This document shows, piece by piece, positions 1-9,293 of a stretch of DNA of 64,000 bases. Source of the stretch: Methyloterricola oryzae (lineage in GTDB: Bacteria; Pseudomonadota; Gammaproteobacteria; Methylococcales; Methylococcaceae). Where the stretch lies: contig NZ_JYNS01000006.1 in NCBI RefSeq assembly GCF_000934725.1, positions 176,954 to 240,953 on the forward strand, read 5' to 3'. The notes beneath the pieces are model-generated. The model did no database searches. It was given only the letters and a program-made list of their open reading frames with translations, and had not been told where the DNA came from. The stretch's first letter is position 1; every line of letters starts with the position of its first letter. The position numbers and the translations under genes are program-made.

Positions 1-1
1 G

Positions 2-370
2 GCTCCGAGCGAGCAGGAGATCGTTGATCTGCTGTTCGCCTGGAAAACGGTGAAGTTCGTGAAATCCAACGCCATCGTCTACTGCAAGAATCGTCAGACC
101 ATTGGCATCGGTGCCGGCCAGATGAGCCGGGTCTATTCGGCCCGTATCGCCGCCATCAAGGCGGCCGATGAGGGCCTGGAGGTGAAGGGTTCGGTGGTGG
201 CCTCAGATGCCTTTTTCCCGTTCCGCGACGGCGTGGACTCCGCCGCACAGGCCGGCATCACCGCGGTCATACAGCCCGGCGGCTCGATGCGGGACAGCGA
301 AGTGATCGCCGCCGCCGACGAGCACGGCATGGCCATGGTATTTACCGGCATGCGGCACTTCCGGCACTGA
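2..370 (+). CDS. purH: PurH C-terminal part (AICAR transformylase / IMP cyclohydrolase), 5'-truncated by window edge
   Basis: The last 122 codons of the bifunctional enzyme that makes the final two steps of de novo IMP synthesis are present; the reading frame is open from base 2. The visible part belongs to the C-terminal AICAR formyltransferase domain: a VKSNAIVYC strand followed by the [10 protein letters not shown] segment, then [18 protein letters not shown] and a C-terminal [13 protein letters not shown], all typical of PurH. The N-terminal IMP cyclohydrolase half lies outside. It converges with the RRM gene, and a hairpin without a U-run lies between them. Confidence 0.95.
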   Translation, partial: APSEQEIVDLLFAWKTVKFVKSNAIVYCKNRQTIGIGAGQMSRVYSARIAAIKAADEGLEVKGSVVASDAFFPFRDGVDSAAQAGITAVIQPGGSMRDSEVIAAADEHGMAMVFTGMRHFRH

Positions 371-401
371 ACGCCAGAAAGCGTCGCTACTCGGCATGCT
401 C

Positions 402-426
402 GGCCCGTGCCAAGGAGCGACGGGCC
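402..426. terminator. Hairpin between convergent purH and RRM gene
   Basis: A perfect 7-bp stem (GGCCCGT at 402-408, ACGGGCC at 420-426) with an 11-nt loop sits between two convergent genes. Neither strand carries a U-run after the stem, so intrinsic termination is uncertain. It may slow polymerase or protect a 3' end. Confidence 0.3.
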
Positions 427-446
427 GCCTGACTCAGACGAAAATC

Positions 447-710
447 TCAGCGTCGGCCACGCCCATTGCGCGGGCCTTTATCCAAGGCCACATAGATGGT
501 GTTGCCGTTGAAATCCGACCCGTCCAGTCCGGCGATAGCCTGGCGCGCCTCATGACCTTCCATGTTGACCGAGGCCGTGCCGCGGGCTTTGCCCGTGAAA
601 AGATCACGGCTGACCTTTAGATCAAACACCTTGCCGTAATGGCTGAACAACTCGGTCAGGTTGGTTTCAGTGGTGGTGGGGGGAAGGTTACGAACAAAAA
701 GGGTCAACAT
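447..710 (-). CDS. Small RRM-type RNA-binding protein
   Basis: This 87-residue protein is a single RNA-recognition motif. The RNP2 strand is LFVRNL (residues 4-9), and the RNP1 position is K-A-R-G-T-A-S-V (41-48). The C-terminus is short and basic (NGRGRR). RNP1 normally has aromatic residues in its third and fifth positions; here they are Thr and Ser, so RNA contact through RNP1 should be weakened, although Phe5 of RNP2 is kept. A strong Shine-Dalgarno site (AAGGAGAGG) lies 6 nt before the ATG. The gene follows a cold-shock gene on the same strand, separated by a clear terminator, so it probably has its own promoter. Small single-RRM proteins of this kind are often cold-induced in other bacteria; regulation here is inference. 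Confidence 0.85.
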   Translation of the reverse strand: MLTLFVRNLPPTTTETNLTELFSHYGKVFDLKVSRDLFTGKARGTASVNMEGHEARQAIAGLDGSDFNGNTIYVALDKGPRNGRGRR

Positions 711-762
711 GCGCTGCCTCTCCTTAAGTCAAGAACGTGACATGCGAGCCTTAGAGGGCCCG

Positions 763-801
763 CAAAAGAAAAAGGGTGGGCTGCCATTGCAGCCCACCCT
801 T
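763..801 (-). terminator. Intrinsic terminator of the cold-shock gene
   Basis: A perfect 13-bp stem (772-784 with 789-801) has a 4-nt loop. On the minus strand it is followed by TTTTTCTTTT. This is a textbook Rho-independent terminator lying 22 nt after the csp stop codon. Confidence 0.92.
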
Positions 802-823
802 GCGGACGAGCAGGTTACAACTG

Positions 824-1033
824 TTAGAGAACGATCACGTTCTCGGCCTGCGGGCCCTTCTGGCCGCTGACCTCCGTAAAGCTCACGCGCTGACCTTCCT
901 TCAGAGTCTTAAAACCCTGCCCCTGAATCGAGCGGAAGTGCACGAACAGGTCGCTGCCGTTTTCGCGCTGGATGAAGCCAAATCCCTTGCTTTCGTTGAA
1001 CCACTTAACAGTTCCGTTCTGAGTCTGTGACAT
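824..1033 (-). CDS. CspA-family cold-shock protein
   Basis: This 69-residue protein is one cold-shock (OB-fold) domain. It binds single-stranded RNA or DNA and acts as an RNA chaperone. RNP1 is K16-G-F-G-F-I21 and RNP2 is L29-F-V-H-F33, with the usual VKWFN lead-in; all nucleic-acid stacking aromatics are present. I start it at the ATG at 1033 because the protein then begins [12 protein letters not shown], as in the family; a longer in-frame start at 1081 would add 16 unrelated residues. The mRNA ends at a strong terminator, so it is monocistronic. The 258 nt up to ilvA may hold a long 5' leader, as is common for cspA genes, but I cannot assign its structure. Confidence 0.95.
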   Translation of the reverse strand: MSQTQNGTVKWFNESKGFGFIQRENGSDLFVHFRSIQGQGFKTLKEGQRVSFTEVSGQKGPQAENVIVL

Positions 1034-1291
1034 GCTGAAATCTCTCAATAAAACGCTTGCGCTGAAAACCCCGACAGCCATTTAAGCGCTGGCCAGGGCC
1101 GGTGTGGAGTATTACGGAAGGCGGGCAGTTGGAGCAGAAAAATTCCAGATGGAACCAATACTACGGTGCGCTGGCGCGGACCCCAATACAACAGTGGCAA
1201 CAATAGAAGAAAACCGCCGGCATTACAAGCAAAATCTGAATATCCAGGGCCTTTCGGTCCAAGCAAGCCGCCGGACCGAGTCCCAACGCCA

Positions 1292-2815
1292 TCACATCCC
1301 ACCCCCGGCAAACAGTCGGTAAGCCGGATTCTCGGTTTCCTCGCGATAGACATACCCCAAGGCGTCGAGAAACTCCCTGAATGCCTTGCGGTCTGCCTTC
1401 GGCACCTGGATGCCCATGAGCACGCGACCAAAAGCGGCCCCGTGATTGCGGTAATGAAACAAGCTGATGTTCCAGCGCCCGCCCATCAAGGACAGGAACT
1501 TCAACAGGGCGCCGGGACGCTCCGGAAACTCGAAGCTGTAGACGATCTCGTCCAGCAGCCGCGGCGGGTGCCCGCCCACCATGTAGCGGATGTGCTCCAC
1601 CGCCAGTTCGTTTCCGGTCATGTCGGTGACATCGAAACCCTGACTGGCCAGGTCCTTGATCAGGACCTCGCGATCCTTGCGGCCATCGCTGATCTGCACG
1701 CCGACGAACACATGCGCCGCCTGTTCATTGAAGAAGCGGTAATTGAACTCGGTGATCCCGCGCCGCCCCAGGGAACGGCAAAAATTCAAGAAACTGCCGG
1801 GCCGCTCGGGAATCGTGACCGCCAACAGGCTTTCCCGCTGCTCACCCACCTGGGCGCGTTCCGCCACATGCCTGAGGCGGTCGAAATTGATGTTGGCGCC
1901 GCTTTCGATGGCGATCAGCGACTCCCCGGACAGTGCCCTGTCCTCTGCGTAGCGCTTCAGTCCGGCGATTGCCAGGGCCCCAGCCGGTTCGGCGATGGAC
2001 CGGGTGTCGTCGAAGATGTCCTTGATGGCGGCGCAGATTTCGTCCGTGGTCACCGTGACCACCTCATCCACATACTGGTGACAAATATGGAAGGGTTCCT
2101 TGCCGATCTGCTTCACCGCGACGCCGTCGGCGAACAGGCCCACCTGTTTCAACACCACGCGCCGCTTGGCCTTGAGCGCCCGGTTGAGGCAGTCCGCATC
2201 GTCCGGCTCGACGCCGATGATCCTGACCTCGGGCCGCACGAATTTCACGTAGGCGGCAACGCCGGCAATCAGACCTCCGCCGCCCACCGGCACGAAGATG
2301 GCGTGAACCTCGCCGGTATGCTGGCGCAGGATCTCCATGCCGACGGTGCCCTGCCCAGCGATCACATCCGGGTCATCGTAGGGGTGCACGAAGGTGAGGC
2401 GCTGCTCCTGCGCCAGGGTCAGCGCATGCTCGTAGGCCTCGTCGTAGGAATCGCCGTGCAACACCGTTTCTCCACCCAGATTGCGCACCGCTTCCACCTT
2501 GATGGCCGGCGTGGTGCAGGGCATGACGATGAGGGCACGGATGCCGAGCTGCTGGGCCGCCAGTGCAACACCCTGGGCATGGTTGCCGGCGGAGGCGGCA
2601 ATGACGCCGGCGGCGCGGGACTCTTCGTCCAAGGCGGCGATCTTGTTGTAGGCTCCGCGCAGCTTGAAGGAGAATACCGGCTGCAGGTCTTCCCGCTTGA
2701 TGTACACCGAGTTTTGCAGCCGCCGGGACAGGTTCGGGGCAAAATCCAGCGGCGTCTCCACCGCCACGTCGTAGACACGGGCGCGCAGAATCTTCTCTAT
2801 GTACTTGTAAATCAT
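1292..2815 (-). CDS. ilvA: Threonine ammonia-lyase, biosynthetic (IlvA)
   Basis: This PLP enzyme deaminates threonine to 2-oxobutanoate, the first committed step of isoleucine synthesis, in the cytoplasm. From the ATG at 2815 it is 507 residues, the usual length. The N-terminal catalytic domain has the PLP lysine in FSFKLRGAYN (Lys51), the SAGNHAQG loop (75-82) and the glycine-rich PVGGGGLIAG phosphate loop. Two C-terminal ACT-like regulatory repeats, each beginning near a PERPG motif, take up roughly residues 325-507 and normally bind isoleucine and valine. A GTG at 2842 in the same frame would add nine residues, but the ATG matches the family start. The gene is divergent from rpiA. Confidence 0.96.
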   Translation of the reverse strand: MIYKYIEKILRARVYDVAVETPLDFAPNLSRRLQNSVYIKREDLQPVFSFKLRGAYNKIAALDEESRAAGVIAASAGNHAQGVALAAQQLGIRALIVMPCTTPAIKVEAVRNLGGETVLHGDSYDEAYEHALTLAQEQRLTFVHPYDDPDVIAGQGTVGMEILRQHTGEVHAIFVPVGGGGLIAGVAAYVKFVRPEVRIIGVEPDDADCLNRALKAKRRVVLKQVGLFADGVAVKQIGKEPFHICHQYVDEVVTVTTDEICAAIKDIFDDTRSIAEPAGALAIAGLKRYAEDRALSGESLIAIESGANINFDRLRHVAERAQVGEQRESLLAVTIPERPGSFLNFCRSLGRRGITEFNYRFFNEQAAHVFVGVQISDGRKDREVLIKDLASQGFDVTDMTGNELAVEHIRYMVGGHPPRLLDEIVYSFEFPERPGALLKFLSLMGGRWNISLFHYRNHGAAFGRVLMGIQVPKADRKAFREFLDALGYVYREETENPAYRLFAGGGM

Positions 2816-2869
2816 CGGTGCAGTCTCGGAGATAGCGGCCACGCCGGTCGGGGCGCGGGCGAGCCGGGC

Positions 2870-2899
2870 ATGACAGGGCCGGCCGACGCGAGGTATTAT
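2870..2899 (+). promoter_or_regulatory. Candidate sigma-70 promoter for rpiA
   Basis: ATGACA (2870-2875) and TATTAT (2894-2899) each match the consensus at five of six positions and are 18 bp apart. They lie 35 nt before the rpiA start, in the divergent ilvA-rpiA gap. Confidence 0.5.
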
Positions 2900-2933
2900 C
2901 GCACGGATGTCGAACCCATGACGGAGCTAAGCT

Positions 2934-3590
2934 ATGACACAAGATGAGCTGAAGAAGAAGGCTGCCGAAGCAGCCCTGGAATACGTGAAAGGCGTTACGC
3001 TGCTGGGCATCGGCACCGGCTCCACGGTCAACCATTTCATCGAACTCCTGGCGGACCTGAAGGGCGACATCGAAGGCACGGTCTCCAGTTCCGAAGGCAG
3101 CACCAAGCGCCTGAAGGAGCTTGGCATTCCCGTGCTGGACCTGAATGCGGCTGGGGAATTGGAAATCTACGTGGACGGCGCCGACGAGGTGAATCCCCAT
3201 TTCCAGATGGTGAAGGGCGGCGGCGGCGCACTGACCCGCGAGAAGATCATCGCTGGGGCCAGCCGCAAGTTCCTCTGCATCGCCGACGAAAGCAAATACG
3301 TGCCCGTGCTGGGCAAGTTCCCGCTGCCGGTGGAGGTCATCCCCATGGCGCGCAGCTATGTGGCGCGCGAGATGGTCAAGCTGGGCGGCCAGCCGCAGTG
3401 GCGCGAGAACTATGTCACCGACAACGGCAACCACATCCTCGACGTGCACAATCTGGAAATCCTCGACCCGCCGGCGCTGGAGCGCACCATCAACAACATC
3501 CCGGGCGTGGTCACCGTGGGCATCTTCGCCCTAAGGCCCGCGGACATCGTTCTGTTGGGCTCGCCGGACGGCATCCGCGCGCTGAAGTGA
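2934..3590 (+). CDS. rpiA: Ribose-5-phosphate isomerase A
   Basis: Interconverts ribose-5-phosphate and ribulose-5-phosphate. In a RuMP methanotroph this step also helps regenerate ribulose-5-phosphate, the formaldehyde acceptor. At 218 residues it has the full family length. Recognisable motifs are [12 protein letters not shown] (phosphate-binding loop, from about residue 25), SSEGSTKRL, the acidic YVDGADEV segment, and [12 protein letters not shown], which carries the catalytic glutamate and neighbouring lysine. A GGAG site precedes the ATG by 8 nt. It stands alone on its strand; ilvA diverges from it. Confidence 0.96.
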   Translation: MTQDELKKKAAEAALEYVKGVTLLGIGTGSTVNHFIELLADLKGDIEGTVSSSEGSTKRLKELGIPVLDLNAAGELEIYVDGADEVNPHFQMVKGGGGALTREKIIAGASRKFLCIADESKYVPVLGKFPLPVEVIPMARSYVAREMVKLGGQPQWRENYVTDNGNHILDVHNLEILDPPALERTINNIPGVVTVGIFALRPADIVLLGSPDGIRALK

Positions 3591-3770
3591 GATCACGACC
3601 CGCCATTGCAGGGATGCAGTGGCAGCCGCCTTCGCTTCCCGGCCAAGGCGTGGCCTGCACGTAAAAATTTCGCAATAATCCCGACCGGTGGATAGAATTC
3701 GAATGGCCGCCGCCTCGACTCCGATACCGTCCCGCATGCCGCTTATTAGAAAACAACTGGGTAGAGAATT

Positions 3771-4325
3771 ATGAGCACATCACCCGATCAGCCGCGCAAC
3801 GAGCGATTCTACCGCCGCCAAGACAGCGATCCGGGACCGCCGCCGCAAGTCTCGCCGATCCGTGGCCTGATCTGGCTCACCCTGTTCATCGCCGCTATCG
3901 TGCTCGGGGTGATGTATTGGGAAATCCTGTGGAACCTGGTCAGCGAATTCGTGCCGCTGACCCTGGAGTTTGTCGAGGAAAGCCTCGACACCTTGTTTGA
4001 ACTGGTGGGGCTCAGCCCGCCCATCGCACAGATGGCCACCGCCTATACCGGCGTGGTCATCGCCTTGGCGCTGTTTTACATCCTGCTGCGCAAGTCCATC
4101 ACCATCAGCAAGAAGACGCGTCAGACGGTGACCGCCTACAAGACCGTCTACAAGGATCTGAGCAACCAGTGGTATGCCAGGAAGCGGGCCCAGGCGCTGG
4201 AGTGGTGGGATACCCTGGACTGGATGCAGCGAGTCGCCGCCATAGGCGCATTGGTGCTCATCGGCATCCCGCTGGCATTGCTGCTGTCCTTCATCCTCGG
4301 AAGCCTGGTCACCATGCTGATCTGA
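3771..4325 (+). CDS. Uncharacterised membrane protein
   Basis: I do not recognise this 184-residue protein. It has a charged, proline-rich N-terminus (about 30 residues), a first hydrophobic helix (GLIWLTLFIAAIVLGVMY, about 33-50), an amphipathic stretch (51-78), a second helix (TGVVIALALFYILL, about 92-105), a basic, tyrosine-rich cytoplasmic-looking loop (106-150) and a third helix near the C-terminus (about 155-180). This suggests a small inner-membrane protein with three transmembrane segments. It is followed by a strong terminator and is probably monocistronic. No catalytic motif is visible. Confidence 0.75.
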   Translation: MSTSPDQPRNERFYRRQDSDPGPPPQVSPIRGLIWLTLFIAAIVLGVMYWEILWNLVSEFVPLTLEFVEESLDTLFELVGLSPPIAQMATAYTGVVIALALFYILLRKSITISKKTRQTVTAYKTVYKDLSNQWYARKRAQALEWWDTLDWMQRVAAIGALVLIGIPLALLLSFILGSLVTMLI

Positions 4326-4451
4326 CCGGCCATCATTACCGATGCCACAGCCGATGCGGTCAGAGCCTTGATTCTGGAACCTTTCGGGCGGGGAGGAGTC
4401 TCAAATGGCGTTCCTCCTCTTGCTCCGAGAGGTTTGGTAGACCATCTACTA

Positions 4452-4478
4452 AACCCGCCTTCCGGCGGGTTCTTTTTT
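4452..4478 (+). terminator. Intrinsic terminator after the membrane protein gene
   Basis: An 8-bp perfect stem (AACCCGCC 4452-4459, GGCGGGTT 4464-4471) with a TTCC loop is followed by CTTTTTT. It separates the membrane protein gene from the c-di-GMP gene. Confidence 0.92.
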
Positions 4479-4638
4479 GCCCCAGCAAGGCGGAAGCGGC
4501 GTCGCCAGATCGACATCCAACGGCCGTTTCCGCGCCATTTGCCGCGATGCCCCCACCGCAATACGCGTCGCCTTCCCGCCTGCTATGTTTTCTCAGGCAG
4601 GTTGGGGAAATCGCATCCCCGGGAGAACTAAGCGGACT

Positions 4639-7600
4639 ATGTCTTCCATTGAAGCCTTGAAACTGGGCGACATCATGAGTCCCAGGGTGCGGACCGTGGA
4701 CCCGCGCTGCCCGATTGGCGAGGCCGCCCGGCTCATGGGCGAGGCGCGCATCTCATGCCTGGTGGTGGCGGATGGTCACCAGCCCGTCGGCATCATCACC
4801 GAAAAAGACCTTCTGACCCTGCTGAACCGCCAGGATGGCGGTCAGGCTGCGGTCAACGAGCGCATGAGTTCATCGCTCATCACCGCCACCGTCGATACAG
4901 ACTTCCATTCAGCGTACTCAATTCTGCGCCGGCACCGCATCCGCCACCTGGTGGTAACGGACACTGCAGGCACACTGGTCGGAATCGCAACCGCCACCGA
5001 TTTCCGCAATCATCTGAACCAGGAAGTTTTCAGCAAGATTGATCGCCTCGACGCGGTGCTGGATCCCGTGGTGTCGCAACTGCCACCGGACATGCCGCTG
5101 GGCCAGGCCATCCAACACATGGTGACTTCGGGCTGGGACTATGTGCTGGTGGTGGAAAGCCAGCGGCCCTTGGGCATCTTCACCGAGCGCGATATTCCGC
5201 GGCTGTGGAACGCCGGCGTGGATCTGGAGGCCGTGCCCATTTGCCAGGTCATGACCGCGCCACTGCACTGCATCCCCGTTTCGACCCAGGTAGCCGAGGC
5301 GTCCGCCACCATGGCGCGCTGGAAGCTCCGGCACCTGCCCGTCGTTGATGGGGAAGGACACTTGCTCGGGGTGGTCAGCCAGAACCGCATGCTGGAAAAG
5401 CTCGGGTTGGCGCTGTTCGACGAAGTCTGGCACGAACGTGCCAGCTTGCAGGAGCAGAACTCCGATCTCGCCGCGCGACTGGGCTTGATCCTGGAAGGCA
5501 GCGGCGTGGGCGTCTGGGAATTTGACCATGAGACCGACGGGGTCGTCTGGAGCCCCAAGTTGGCCCTGCTGTGCGGAAAGCCGGAAGGCTGGGCGCCCAC
5601 CGGACTGCGCGGCTGGCTGGACCTGATTCACCCGCAGGACCGGCCGCACACCTTCGAGCACCTGCGCGCGCCCCAGAGTGCCGCCGGCGAACTGTTCGAA
5701 ACGGAGTTCCGCCTGCGCGGCGCGGACGGACGCTGGCTGTGGCTGGAGGCCAGGGGACGGGTACTGCACCGGGACGAGCAGGGCCGCCCGCTGCGGACGG
5801 CGGGCAGTCTGCTGGATATTTCCGAGCGCAAGCACGCCGCCTTGCTCATGGATGCCCAGCATCGATTCATGCAAGCCCTGATGGCCCGCCCAGGACGGGA
5901 TGCCCTGCTGCGCGCCGCCCTGGACTTTGCCCTGTCCTTGACCGATCTGGACGGCGGCCTGGTGTTTCAAAGCTTGCCCGACCAGTCCATTACGGTATTG
6001 AACCGCCAAGGCGTTTCCGAGCACTTCGAACAGGACTGGCCGCAGCTTGTGGCCAAACTTCGACCGGAGCCGCTGAGGCCGGGCAAGCTCTATTGCAGTT
6101 GCCCGGCACGCGACGACCTGTGCCCCGTAGCCAGCGCCCCTCACAACCTGTGTGGACAAGCGAACTCCTCCTGGGATGAAATCCGCGCGCAAGACGGCGC
6201 CAGCGCCGCCGTCTTGCTTCCCCTCGGCGTCGCTGGAGACCCGCTCTGGGAAGGCGGTCTGTTGCTGGTCTGCCGACATGTCCCGCGCATCACCAGTCAT
6301 ACCGCGACTGCCCTGCAAACCTTGGCCAACCTGTTCGATCAAGCCCTGCTCAGCCTTCGGGCACAGAACGAGGCAGAACGGCAGCATGCCCTGGTTCATG
6401 AAGAAAAGCTCTTTTCGGAAGACCTGATCAACGCCCTGCCGGGCAGTTTCTACATGACCGACGGCACGGACCGGATCCTGCGCTGGAACCAGCATCTGAA
6501 GCAACTGACCGGTCTTTCTGACATCGATCTGCCCCGCCTGCGCAGCGCCGACCTGTTCCAAGCCGCAGACCGCCCGCACATCGCCAAGGCCCTGGCCGAC
6601 GCGTTCGCCCAGGGCGGAGCCACGGTGGAAGCCGGCATGCACACGGCCAGCGGCGCGACCATTCCGGTGCTTCTGACCTGCAAGCGGACGCACATCGGCG
6701 ATCAGACCTACCTGCTGGCCCTGGGCGTCGACATCTCGGAATCCAAACAGGTGCGCCGCAGCCTCGATGAGGAACGCCTGCGCTTGCGATCCCTGCTCAA
6801 CACCATCCCCGACATGGTCTGGCTCAAGGATCCCGATGGCGTCTACCTGTTCTGCAACCCCAGTTGCGAGAGGCTGATGGGGCATCCGGAGGCGACGATC
6901 ATCGGCAATACCGATTACGCGTTCTTCCCCAGAGAGACAGCCGATTTCCTCCGCTCCCGTGACCTTGCCGCCGTCGCGGCGGGAGTATCGGTCGTCAACG
7001 AGGAATGGCTTACTTCGGCAACGGACGGCCACCGCGGCATCTATGAGACGGTCAAGACACCGCTCCTGAACCAGCAAGGGGCATTGGCAGGCGTTTTGGG
7101 CATAGCCCGCGACATCACCGACCGGCGCGATGCCGAGGAGGCCATGCGCCGTGCCTCCAGCGTGTTTCACAACACCCAGGAAGGCATCATCATCACCGAC
7201 GCCGAGAACAACATCATCGACGTCAATCCCGCCTTTACCCAGATTACCGGCTACACGCGGGATGAAGTGCTGGGGCAAAACCCGAAACTGCTCGGGTCCG
7301 GTGTCCAGGGCTCAGGCTTTTACGAGGAGATGTGGCGATCGGTGCTGCAGACCGGGCAATGGCGCGGGGAAATCTGCAACCGGCGGCGCGACGGGAGCCT
7401 CTACACGGAGATGCTGTCCATCGCCGCGGTGCGCGACTCGCACGGACAGGTTCAGGAATACGTGGGGGTGTTTTCCGACATCAGTCGCCTCAAGGAGCAC
7501 GCCGCGGAGTTGAACCGCATCGCCCATTTCGACCCTCTGACCGGCCTGCCCAACCGCCGCCTGCTGGCCGACCGCCTCAATCATGCCATCGCCCACGCCC

Positions 7601-9192
7601 GCCGCAGCGGCAAGCTGCTTGCCGTGTGCTACCTGGACCTGGATGGCTTCAAGCCGGTCAATGACCGCCTCGGCCACGACGCCGGCGATCAGCTTCTGGT
7701 CATGCTGACGCGCAATCTGCAGGAAGTGCTGCGTGCCGAGGATACCCTGGCGCGGCTGGGTGGCGACGAATTCGTGCTGCTGCTCAACGACCTGTCCCGG
7801 GAAGAGGAAAGCAGCCATTTGCTGGAACGGGTGCTCGCCACGGTTTCCCACCCCCTGCATCTGGACGAACAGGTCATCACGCTGTCCGCGAGCATCGGCG
7901 TCACGCTGTTCCCCCACGACAATGCCGATGGCGACACGCTTCTGCGTCACGCCGACCAGGCCATGTACCGGGCCAAGGAGAACGGGCGCAATCGCTTCCA
8001 TCTGTTCGATCCCGAATTTGACCGCCAGGCGCGGGAACAGCGTGACTTCCTGCAGCGCGTATCACACGGGATCAGGCATGACGAATTCATCCTCTATTTC
8101 CAGCCCAAGGTCAATCTGGTCACGGGCCAGGTGATCGGCGTCGAGGCCCTCATTCGCTGGCGCCATCCTGACGAGGGTCTCTTGACGCCAGCTGCCTTCC
8201 TGCCGTTTCTGGCAGGCACGGAACTGGATGGCCAACTGGGCGAGTGGGTCATCGACGCCGTACTGGAGCAGATGGAGGCCTGGAAAAAGCTCGGGCTGGA
8301 ACTGGCCGTGAGTGCCAATGTCAGCGCTGAGCACCTGTTAAGTCCGGACTTCATCCATCGGCTGGAACTGGCACTGCAACGCCATCCGGCGATCGGACCC
8401 CGCCGCTTGGAATTGGAGATACTGGAAACCGTCGCCATCAGCGACCTGGAAAAAGCCTCGGCTGCGCTGCAGGCAGGACTCGATCTGGGCGTGGGCTTTG
8501 CTCTCGACGACTTCGGCACCGGCTACTCCTCTCTGACCTATTTCCGGCGACTCCCGGTGGAATCGCTGAAGGTGGACGGCAGCTTTGTGCGCGACATGCT
8601 GGACGACCCCGACGACCTGGGCATCGTGGAAAGCGTGATTCATCTGGCCGAGGCCTTCAACCGGTACGTCATCGCCGAAGGGGTGGAAACCTTGCAGCAT
8701 GCCATGCTGCTGGTCAAATTGGGCTGCAAGCTGGGCCAGGGCTACGGCATCGCGCGGCCCATGCCGGCAGAGGACATTCCGGCGTGGATGGAACGCTGGA
8801 TGGCGGAGCGCCCATGGCAAGATCTTGGGACCAGTTGCCTACCCGCGGAGGACACTGCTCTGCTGCTGGCCATGGTCAGCCACCGTCAATGGTGTGAACG
8901 GGTGGCCGCCTATGTCCGGGCGCCGAAAGGCCCTCCGCCCGCCCTAGGCAGCCGGGCCTGCCGCCTGGGACAATGGTATTATCGGGGAGGCATGCGCCGC
9001 TATGGCCAGGTTGCGGAATTTCAGGCCCTGGAAGCAATCCACGAGGAGTTTCATGCGCTCGCCAATCAATTGCTCAAGCTGGCGGAAAACGGAGACCCGC
9101 ATGCCCAAGTGCGTCTGCCGGATTTGTTCCGCCAGCGGGATGCGGTGCTGCAGCTGCTGGAGCGCTTCATCGAACGTTTGCAGGCCAGTTGA
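4639..9192 (+). CDS. Multi-sensor diguanylate cyclase / c-di-GMP phosphodiesterase (CBS-PAS-GAF-PAS-GGDEF-EAL-CZB)
   Basis: This 1517-residue protein makes and/or degrades c-di-GMP. Domains in order: two pairs of CBS repeats (about 8-125 and 140-258), PAS (283-400), GAF (about 410-580), three PAS (about 597-705, 719-835, 840-955), GGDEF (959-1120), EAL (about 1135-1380) and a C-terminal CZB-like zinc domain (about 1410-1515). The GGDEF motif (1041-1045) is intact, with an RxxD inhibitory site five residues before it. The EAL domain keeps EALIRW (1169-), DDFGTGYSS, KVDGSF, IAEGVET and GQGYG, so it looks catalytically competent. The GAF has a cysteine cluster at 486, 488, 495 and 505. There are no transmembrane helices, so it is cytosolic. 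I chose the ATG at 4639 because the CBS domain starts just after it and an upstream extension would run into the terminator. Confidence 0.93.
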   Translation: MSSIEALKLGDIMSPRVRTVDPRCPIGEAARLMGEARISCLVVADGHQPVGIITEKDLLTLLNRQDGGQAAVNERMSSSLITATVDTDFHSAYSILRRHRIRHLVVTDTAGTLVGIATATDFRNHLNQEVFSKIDRLDAVLDPVVSQLPPDMPLGQAIQHMVTSGWDYVLVVESQRPLGIFTERDIPRLWNAGVDLEAVPICQVMTAPLHCIPVSTQVAEASATMARWKLRHLPVVDGEGHLLGVVSQNRMLEKLGLALFDEVWHERASLQEQNSDLAARLGLILEGSGVGVWEFDHETDGVVWSPKLALLCGKPEGWAPTGLRGWLDLIHPQDRPHTFEHLRAPQSAAGELFETEFRLRGADGRWLWLEARGRVLHRDEQGRPLRTAGSLLDISERKHAALLMDAQHRFMQALMARPGRDALLRAALDFALSLTDLDGGLVFQSLPDQSITVLNRQGVSEHFEQDWPQLVAKLRPEPLRPGKLYCSCPARDDLCPVASAPHNLCGQANSSWDEIRAQDGASAAVLLPLGVAGDPLWEGGLLLVCRHVPRITSHTATALQTLANLFDQALLSLRAQNEAERQHALVHEEKLFSEDLINALPGSFYMTDGTDRILRWNQHLKQLTGLSDIDLPRLRSADLFQAADRPHIAKALADAFAQGGATVEAGMHTASGATIPVLLTCKRTHIGDQTYLLALGVDISESKQVRRSLDEERLRLRSLLNTIPDMVWLKDPDGVYLFCNPSCERLMGHPEATIIGNTDYAFFPRETADFLRSRDLAAVAAGVSVVNEEWLTSATDGHRGIYETVKTPLLNQQGALAGVLGIARDITDRRDAEEAMRRASSVFHNTQEGIIITDAENNIIDVNPAFTQITGYTRDEVLGQNPKLLGSGVQGSGFYEEMWRSVLQTGQWRGEICNRRRDGSLYTEMLSIAAVRDSHGQVQEYVGVFSDISRLKEHAAELNRIAHFDPLTGLPNRRLLADRLNHAIAHARRSGKLLAVCYLDLDGFKPVNDRLGHDAGDQLLVMLTRNLQEVLRAEDTLARLGGDEFVLLLNDLSREEESSHLLERVLATVSHPLHLDEQVITLSASIGVTLFPHDNADGDTLLRHADQAMYRAKENGRNRFHLFDPEFDRQAREQRDFLQRVSHGIRHDEFILYFQPKVNLVTGQVIGVEALIRWRHPDEGLLTPAAFLPFLAGTELDGQLGEWVIDAVLEQMEAWKKLGLELAVSANVSAEHLLSPDFIHRLELALQRHPAIGPRRLELEILETVAISDLEKASAALQAGLDLGVGFALDDFGTGYSSLTYFRRLPVESLKVDGSFVRDMLDDPDDLGIVESVIHLAEAFNRYVIAEGVETLQHAMLLVKLGCKLGQGYGIARPMPAEDIPAWMERWMAERPWQDLGTSCLPAEDTALLLAMVSHRQWCERVAAYVRAPKGPPPALGSRACRLGQWYYRGGMRRYGQVAEFQALEAIHEEFHALANQLLKLAENGDPHAQVRLPDLFRQRDAVLQLLERFIERLQAS

Positions 9193-9293
9193 GCCAAATT
9201 AAGCCCCTCTCCGCAAACACCCGCTTCCGCTGCGTGGGTTGCTTGCTTACACTGTGTCCCAAGGTTTCCACACCACGTACCGGAGTCAGGCAC

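Noticed and set aside
1166..2947. Long plus-strand frame opposite ilvA
   Set aside because: Antisense shadow; ilvA is fully conserved on the other strand.
4918..7278. A 786-codon open frame on the minus strand opposite the c-di-GMP gene
   Set aside because: Composition is antisense-like, no ribosome site, and the plus-strand protein has intact domains throughout.
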